From NCBI GenBank assembly GCA_963974055.1, contig CAXBCP010000070.1, positions 1-8,286 of the forward strand: a stretch of 8,286 nucleotides of DNA. The letters run 5' to 3'. The position numbers and the translations under genes were made by a program. The notes beneath the pieces are model-generated. The model was not told the DNA's origin. It was given only the letters and a program-made list of their open reading frames with translations, and did not search any database. The number at the start of each line of letters is the position of its first letter. Within the stretch, counting starts at the first letter, position 1. This DNA is from CAXBCP01 sp963974055. GTDB lineage: Bacteria; Pseudomonadota; Alphaproteobacteria; MPNO01; UBA830. Below are positions 4,980 through 8,286 of the stretch, piece by piece.

Positions 4980-6017
4980 CTAGTCGCCGGCCCCGCCATG
5001 TTCGGGCGCGGCGAAGGACGCTTCGTTCACCGCCGCGGCGGCAGGTGCTCCGGCGGTCTTGCCGCCGAAATCCTCAACTGCGTCGCCGCCGCTCGCCGGA
5101 CCGCCATTGGCCGTCGCCACCGACATGCGGAGCAACACGTCCTGCAGCAGCTTCTGCGCACCGTCCGACAGGTTCAGCCCGCCTTCTTCGGTAACCTGGC
5201 GCGCGACGACCCGGGACAGATCGATAACGGTTTCGGGGGAAGTCTTCATCTCGCGAACGTTTTCGACGATGGCGCTGACTTCGCCGGCCGCGGTCTCAAC
5301 CGTATTCAACTGCGCCCGCGCACCGCGAATGGCCGCCCGGCTGTCGCCGACATTGCCCTGTGCCTCTTCGACTGCAACGAGCGCGGCTGCGGCGCCGGCG
5401 TCGCTGAGGAGGTTCGCGGCGGGAAGTGCGGCGGAAAGAGATTCCGATGCCGAATCCGCCAAGGTGACGGAAACAGACCTGTCGGCCGTTCCGCCGGTCC
5501 GGAACGTCAGTTCCAGCGACGCGCCGCCCGCCTCGGCGTCGCCGGACAACAGATCGATGCCATTGAACGCCGTCGACGACGCCACCTCGTCAATTTCCGC
5601 GAGAATTTCCCTGAACTCCGAATCGAGAACCGCGCGGTCCTGCGCCGAAAGTTCGTTCGGGGTGTAACGGGAACCGTCGGCGCGTTCGACCGGCGTGCGG
5701 GCGGCAATGTTGGCCAGCACATCGAGGCGATCGAGCCCGGTTTCTATCTGCGACAGGCCGGCATCGGCCACGTCGAGCAACGCGCTGCCGGCGGTCGCAT
5801 TCGCCGCCGCCTGGCGCAATTCCGCAAGCTGGCGCCCGAACTGGGCGCCGGCCGCGACGGCGATCCGGTCCGACGTGATGCGAATCCCATCGAACTCCAC
5901 CGACCTGACGGGAGTCCCACCGCCCTGCTGTGCAAGCGCGACAATACTGTCCGCTGCAGTGATTCGCCGGTCTGCCGCCGAGGCAGAGGCCGGCGTCGTT
6001 CGTTCTATATCCACCAT
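4980..6017 (-). CDS. Divergent flagellin-like protein
   Basis: A 345-residue protein related to flagellins, the secreted subunits of the flagellar filament. The N-terminal D1-like part spans about 43-160: DGIRITSDRIAVAAG parallels flagellin GLRINSAKDDAAG, followed by GLSQIETGLDRLDVLA (87-102) and EILAEIDEVASSTAFNGIDLLSGD (137-160). After a short beta-like insert (165-200) comes a C-terminal D1-like helix (206-258, LVAVEEAQGNVGDSRAAIRG). There are no Cys residues, as is usual for secreted axial flagellar proteins. The standard D0 ends are not recognisable: the first ~40 residues lack the NTN...SL...Q pattern, and the C-terminus has an unrelated helix (262-298) and an Ala/Gly-rich tail instead of a QANQ..NVLSLL-like end. 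The start at 6017 is chosen because AAGGA (6029-6025) lies 7 nt before it; in-frame GTG 6053 and ATG 6032 lack ribosome sites. A sigma-28 promoter precedes it. It could be a minor or specialised flagellin, or an axial-protein relative. Confidence 0.75.
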   Translation of the reverse strand: MVDIERTTPASASAADRRITAADSIVALAQQGGGTPVRSVEFDGIRITSDRIAVAAGAQFGRQLAELRQAAANATAGSALLDVADAGLSQIETGLDRLDVLANIAARTPVERADGSRYTPNELSAQDRAVLDSEFREILAEIDEVASSTAFNGIDLLSGDAEAGGASLELTFRTGGTADRSVSVTLADSASESLSAALPAANLLSDAGAAAALVAVEEAQGNVGDSRAAIRGARAQLNTVETAAGEVSAIVENVREMKTSPETVIDLSRVVARQVTEEGGLNLSDGAQKLLQDVLLRMSVATANGGPASGGDAVEDFGGKTAGAPAAAAVNEASFAAPEHGGAGD

Positions 6018-6075
6018 AACTTCGTCCTTCATCCATGCAGGTTCGAAGCGCACCAGGTAGTTTTTTATTCTATTT

Positions 6076-6102
6076 TTATCGGGTTACTGTAGCCTGTATT
6101 TA
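6076..6102 (-). promoter_or_regulatory. Sigma-28 (FliA) flagellar promoter
   Basis: On the minus strand TAAA (6102-6099), exactly 15 bp, then CCCGATAA (6083-6076) fits the FliA consensus TAAA-N15-GCCGATAA with one mismatch. Initiation near 6069 would give a ~50-nt leader before the flagellin-like start. FliA promoters drive late flagellar genes, including flagellin, after hook completion, so the site and the coding content support each other. Confidence 0.7.
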
Positions 6103-6119
6103 TATACACATCGTATATA
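6101..6119. repeat. Inverted repeat at the -35 end of the flagellar promoter
   Basis: TATATAC (6101-6107) and GTATATA (6113-6119) are perfect inverted arms 5 bp apart. The element touches the sigma-28 -35 box (6099-6102) and extends upstream of it. A second inverted repeat, ATTTGA-AA-TCAAAT (6129-6142), lies 10 bp further upstream. Both are in a strongly AT-rich interval (about 6056-6195), where short AT palindromes arise easily by chance. They are candidate regulator sites only. Confidence 0.35.
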
Positions 6120-6199
6120 TTTGACCGCATTTGAAATCAAATCGATCTGCATTTCAGAAGTTTTTTAAATAAAACAATCTAAAATACGAACATTCCACC

Positions 6200-6213
6200 T
6201 CCGTTTAAACGGA
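6200..6213. repeat. 14-bp perfect palindrome just after the aldehyde dehydrogenase stop
   Basis: TCCGTTTAAACGGA is perfectly self-complementary and begins 2 bases past the TAG stop (6218-6216) on the minus strand. As RNA it could form a 5-bp stem with a TTAA loop, but no T run follows, so it is a poor intrinsic terminator. It may be a transcript 3'-end stabiliser or a protein site. The interval to the flagellar promoter holds no gene. Confidence 0.4.
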
Positions 6214-6215
6214 TT

Positions 6216-7715
6216 CTACCGCAGAACGAACGGATTCGGCGCTTCGGCGTTCGAGGTCTCGATCCAGACCGACTTGAGCTGCAGGTATTCCTTGATCATT
6301 TCCTGCCCGCTTTCACGGCCGATACCGGATTTCTTGTATCCACCGAACGGTGAGAGGTAACTGACCGCCCGGTAGGTGTTCACCCAGACGGTCCCGGCGC
6401 GCAGCCGGCCGGCCATCGTGATTGCCCGCCCGATATTCTGGGTCCAGACCCCGGCGGCAAGGCCGTAGATCACGTCATTGCCGATCGAGACCGCCTCTTC
6501 GTCATCCTTGAACGGAATAACCGACAAAACAGGGCCGAAAACCTCTTCCTGGGCGATCCGCATGTCGTTCCGCACGCCGGTGAAGATCGTAGGCTCGACG
6601 AACCAGCCTTCCCCGATATCGGGACCCGACGGCGTGCCGCCGCCAAGCGCGACCTCTGCGCCCTCGGCTTTCGCGACATCGATATAGTCCAGAACTTTTT
6701 CGTATTGCGGAATATTCGTGACCGGCCCGACCTGGGTATCGAAACTGGTCGGATCGCCGATCTTCGCCGTCCGCCCCAGTGCGACGAGCTTTTCGACGAA
6801 TTCGTCATGGATCGATTCCTGGACCAGCAACCGCGACCCGGCGATACAGGTCTGGCCCGTCGCCGCGAAAATGCCGGAAATCACGCCTTTGACGGCGTTG
6901 TCGATATGCGCATCGGCAAAAACGATATTCGGCGACTTTCCGCCGAGTTCCATCGTCACCTTTTTCATGTGTCTGGCGGCCTGGGCATAGATCGCCGACC
7001 CGGTCGCGTCGGAGCCGGTGAACGCGACCTTTGCGACCTTTGGATGATCGACCAGCGGACCCCCGGCTTCGCCGCCGAATCCGGTGACGACGTTGACCAC
7101 ACCGGGGGGAAAGACCTGTTCGGCGATTTTCATGAATTCCAGCGTCGACGCGGACGTGTATTCCGACGGCTTGATGACCGCCGTATTGCCTGCCGCCAGC
7201 AACGGGGCCAGCTTCCACGCAAGCAGCAGCAGCGGCGAATTCCACGGCACGATACACGCACAGACACCGAGCGGTTCCCACACCGTGTAGTTGAAGTGGC
7301 CCGGCTTATCGATCGGGATGACCGACCCTTCGATCTTGTCGCAAAGCCCGGCATAGTAATAATACCACTGGGGCAGATACTTGCACTGGGCGCTCATCTC
7401 GGCGATCAGCTTGCCGTTGTCGCGGACTTCGGTCTCGGCCAGTTCGTCGGCTTTCGCGGTGATCAGGTCGGCAAAGCGGCGGATCATGTGGCCGCGCGCG
7501 GTCGCCGTGAGCGCCGGCCAGTCGCCCGTATTGAAGGCCTTGTCCGCCGCCTCGACGGCACGGTCGACGTCGTCGGCATTGCCCCGGGGCATCAATGCCC
7601 AGGGTTGAGCGGTGTAGGGATTGAAGGATTCGAACATCTCGCCGGAAGCGGATTCGACCCACTCCCCGCCAATGAACATCTTGTATTCGGTCAAACCGCC
7701 CGCGCCGGAATCCAT
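6216..7715 (-). CDS. NAD(P)-dependent aldehyde dehydrogenase
   Basis: A 499-residue member of the aldehyde dehydrogenase superfamily, normal full length, which oxidises an aldehyde to its acid in the cytoplasm. The key parts are all present: PWN with Asn159 for the oxyanion hole, IKPSE (181-185) contacting the cofactor ribose, FTGS (232-235) in the Rossmann domain, the general base Glu256 in MELGGKSP, catalytic Cys290 in GQTC, and EEVFGP (390-395) with cofactor-binding Glu391. Glu185 after Lys182 is the pattern usual for NAD preference. An aromatic run (WYYYY, 117-121) may shape the substrate funnel. The substrate cannot be deduced. The start at 7715 has GGGAG ten nt upstream; Met13 is a possible internal start but has no better ribosome site. 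A terminator lies about 80 nt upstream, so it should have its own promoter, but I find no convincing one. Confidence 0.93.
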   Translation of the reverse strand: MDSGAGGLTEYKMFIGGEWVESASGEMFESFNPYTAQPWALMPRGNADDVDRAVEAADKAFNTGDWPALTATARGHMIRRFADLITAKADELAETEVRDNGKLIAEMSAQCKYLPQWYYYYAGLCDKIEGSVIPIDKPGHFNYTVWEPLGVCACIVPWNSPLLLLAWKLAPLLAAGNTAVIKPSEYTSASTLEFMKIAEQVFPPGVVNVVTGFGGEAGGPLVDHPKVAKVAFTGSDATGSAIYAQAARHMKKVTMELGGKSPNIVFADAHIDNAVKGVISGIFAATGQTCIAGSRLLVQESIHDEFVEKLVALGRTAKIGDPTSFDTQVGPVTNIPQYEKVLDYIDVAKAEGAEVALGGGTPSGPDIGEGWFVEPTIFTGVRNDMRIAQEEVFGPVLSVIPFKDDEEAVSIGNDVIYGLAAGVWTQNIGRAITMAGRLRAGTVWVNTYRAVSYLSPFGGYKKSGIGRESGQEMIKEYLQLKSVWIETSNAEAPNPFVLR

Positions 7716-7766
7716 CTAAAATTCTCTCCCGTTTATTTCCGTCGTCAGCGTATCCGAAGGACACTG

Positions 7767-7783
7767 CGCCGGGCAACCCGGCG
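7767..7783 (-). other. GC-rich hairpin upstream of the aldehyde dehydrogenase gene
   Basis: CGCCGGG and CCCGGCG pair perfectly over 7 bp around a 3-base loop (CAA on the plus strand). It lies 52-68 nt before the aldehyde dehydrogenase start and 14 bp below the H1-like gene's terminator. There is no T run, so it is not an intrinsic terminator. It may belong to the aldehyde dehydrogenase leader or be a remnant of the crowded hairpin region. Confidence 0.35.
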
Positions 7784-7796
7784 ATGGCCGGACAAT

Positions 7797-7825
7797 AAAA
7801 AACGGCGGCCCGAAGGCCGCCGTTT
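7797..7825 (-). terminator. Intrinsic terminator of the H1-like gene
   Basis: Read on the minus strand, an 11-bp perfect stem (AAACGGCGGCC with GGCCGCCGTTT) is closed by TTCG, and six T (7802-7797) overlap and follow its end. It starts 33 bp after the H1-like stop codon. On the plus strand there is no comparable T run, so it should work in one direction only. Confidence 0.88.
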
Positions 7826-7834
7826 CTGACAAAC

Positions 7835-7848
7835 CCGGCGAGAGCCGG
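7835..7848 (-). other. Small hairpin between the H1-like stop and its terminator
   Basis: CCGGC and GCCGG pair over 5 bp (loop TCTC on the minus strand, followed by GGTTTGT). It lies 10 nt past the stop codon and 9 nt before the main terminator stem. It may protect the mRNA 3' end or act as a weak first stop. Without a T tract it is not called a terminator. Confidence 0.3.
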
Positions 7849-7858
7849 ATTCGAATAA

Positions 7859-8286
7859 TTACGCTGCGCGGCGCATCGGCCGGCGAACGACCTTCCGGGC
7901 CACAGCCTTTTTCGCCGGAGCCTTTTTGGCGACCGGCTTCTTGGCCAGTTTCTTGCCGATGCTGGCAAGCTGGCGATGAACCGGATTGGCGATCGGCTTG
8001 CGAGCGGCAGTTTTACGGGCCGCGGGCTTACGCGCCGGAGCCTTCTTCGCGACCGTCTTGCGGGCGACGACTTTCTTGGCCGCGGGCTTGCGCGCCGGAG
8101 CCTTCTTCGCAACCGTCTTGCGGGCTACCGCTTTCTTTGCCGCGGGCTTGCGCGCCGGGGCCTTCTTCGCGACCGTCTTGCGGGCTACCGCTTTCTTGGC
8201 CGCGGGCTTGCGCGCCGGGGCCTTCTTCGCGACCGTCTTGCGGGCGACGACTTTCTTGGCCGCGGGCTTGCGCGCCGGAGCCTTCT
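7859..8286 (-). CDS. Histone H1-like Lys/Ala-rich protein, C-terminal part (partial)
   Basis: The last 141 residues of a very basic protein; its start lies beyond the right edge. From 8284 down it reads as 20-residue repeats of the form KAPARKPAAK plus K(V/A)VARKTVAK, about four close copies and one diverged copy (KAPARKPAARKTAARKPIAN). A unique C-terminal cap then ends at RRPMRRAA and the TAA at 7861-7859. There is almost nothing acidic in it. Such Lys/Ala/Pro repeats resemble eukaryotic histone H1 tails and bacterial H1-like proteins such as AlgP and HctB, which bind DNA or RNA non-specifically and are thought to compact the nucleoid. That role is inferred from composition. The frame is set by the clean periodicity and by the terminator directly after the stop; other long frames here are shadows. 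The 5' end, repeat total and promoter cannot be seen. Confidence 0.85.
   Translation of the reverse strand, partial: KAPARKPAAKKVVARKTVAKKAPARKPAAKKAVARKTVAKKAPARKPAAKKAVARKTVAKKAPARKPAAKKVVARKTVAKKAPARKPAARKTAARKPIANPVHRQLASIGKKLAKKPVAKKAPAKKAVARKVVRRPMRRAA
7981..8286. repeat. 60-bp tandem repeat array inside the H1-like gene
   Basis: Units start at 8041, 8101, 8161 and 8221, with a sixth-base start of another at 8281, and a diverged unit at 7981-8040. The 8041 and 8221 units are identical over all 60 bases. The 8101 and 8161 units differ from each other at two bases and share a variant block (GCTACCGC instead of GCGACGAC). The length is a multiple of three, so changes in copy number would keep the frame. 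Confidence 0.92.

Noticed and set aside
4998..6092. A 364-codon plus-strand frame opposite the flagellin-like gene
   Set aside because: It is a shadow frame: Arg/Gly-rich with no family match, and lies opposite a gene supported by its own promoter and ribosome site.
7306..8112. A 268-codon minus-strand frame through the H1-like repeats and into the aldehyde dehydrogenase gene
   Set aside because: It is out of frame with both real genes and crosses the strong terminator at 7797-7825. The Lys/Ala repeat frame ending at 7859 is the natural one.
8041..8286. Regular 60-bp repeats considered as a CRISPR array
   Set aside because: The repeats are contiguous with no unique spacers and encode an in-frame Lys/Ala-rich protein.

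Overview
The window comes from a GC-rich alphaproteobacterium. The first ~53 bases are the reverse complement of a 16S rRNA 5' end whose AACGAACGCTGGCGGC start followed by AGGCCTAAC is the alphaproteobacterial type (Rhodospirillales-like orders are plausible; genus not resolvable). A sigma-28-type flagellar promoter, a 104-residue GroES followed by GroEL, and a lysine/alanine-rich histone H1-like protein fit that assignment.

Layout. Bases 1-406 (minus strand) hold the head of an rRNA operon: 16S 5' end, a ~270-nt leader with a boxA antitermination site, a TTGACA/TATAAA promoter and an A-tract-rich upstream element. Divergent from it, on the plus strand, are a small uncharacterised lipoprotein (590-1114), then groES (1245-1559) and groEL (1618-3249), with a heat-shock-like -35 box in front, a hairpin between the two genes and a strong intrinsic terminator after groEL. 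Next is an FMN-dependent old-yellow-enzyme family oxidoreductase (3416-4900) with its own promoter, which is overlaid by a 26-bp near-perfect palindrome. The minus strand then carries, converging on it, a flagellin-related protein (4980-6017) with a good sigma-28 promoter, an NAD-dependent-type aldehyde dehydrogenase (6216-7715), and the 3' part of a histone H1-like protein built from 60-bp tandem repeats (7859 to the window end).

How the parts relate. groES/groEL encode one machine, the chaperonin. The other genes look like independent transcription units: each has its own promoter or is bounded by a terminator or strand switch. No operon-level system beyond groESL is visible, and I see no phage, CRISPR, toxin-antitoxin or transposon genes. 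The oddities worth following up are: a GroEL with Trp at the position of the inter-ring Arg452; a cysteine-free flagellin relative lacking both recognisable D0 segments but driven by a sigma-28 promoter; the large palindrome over the oxidoreductase promoter; and the A-B-B-A arrangement of nearly identical repeats in the H1-like gene.
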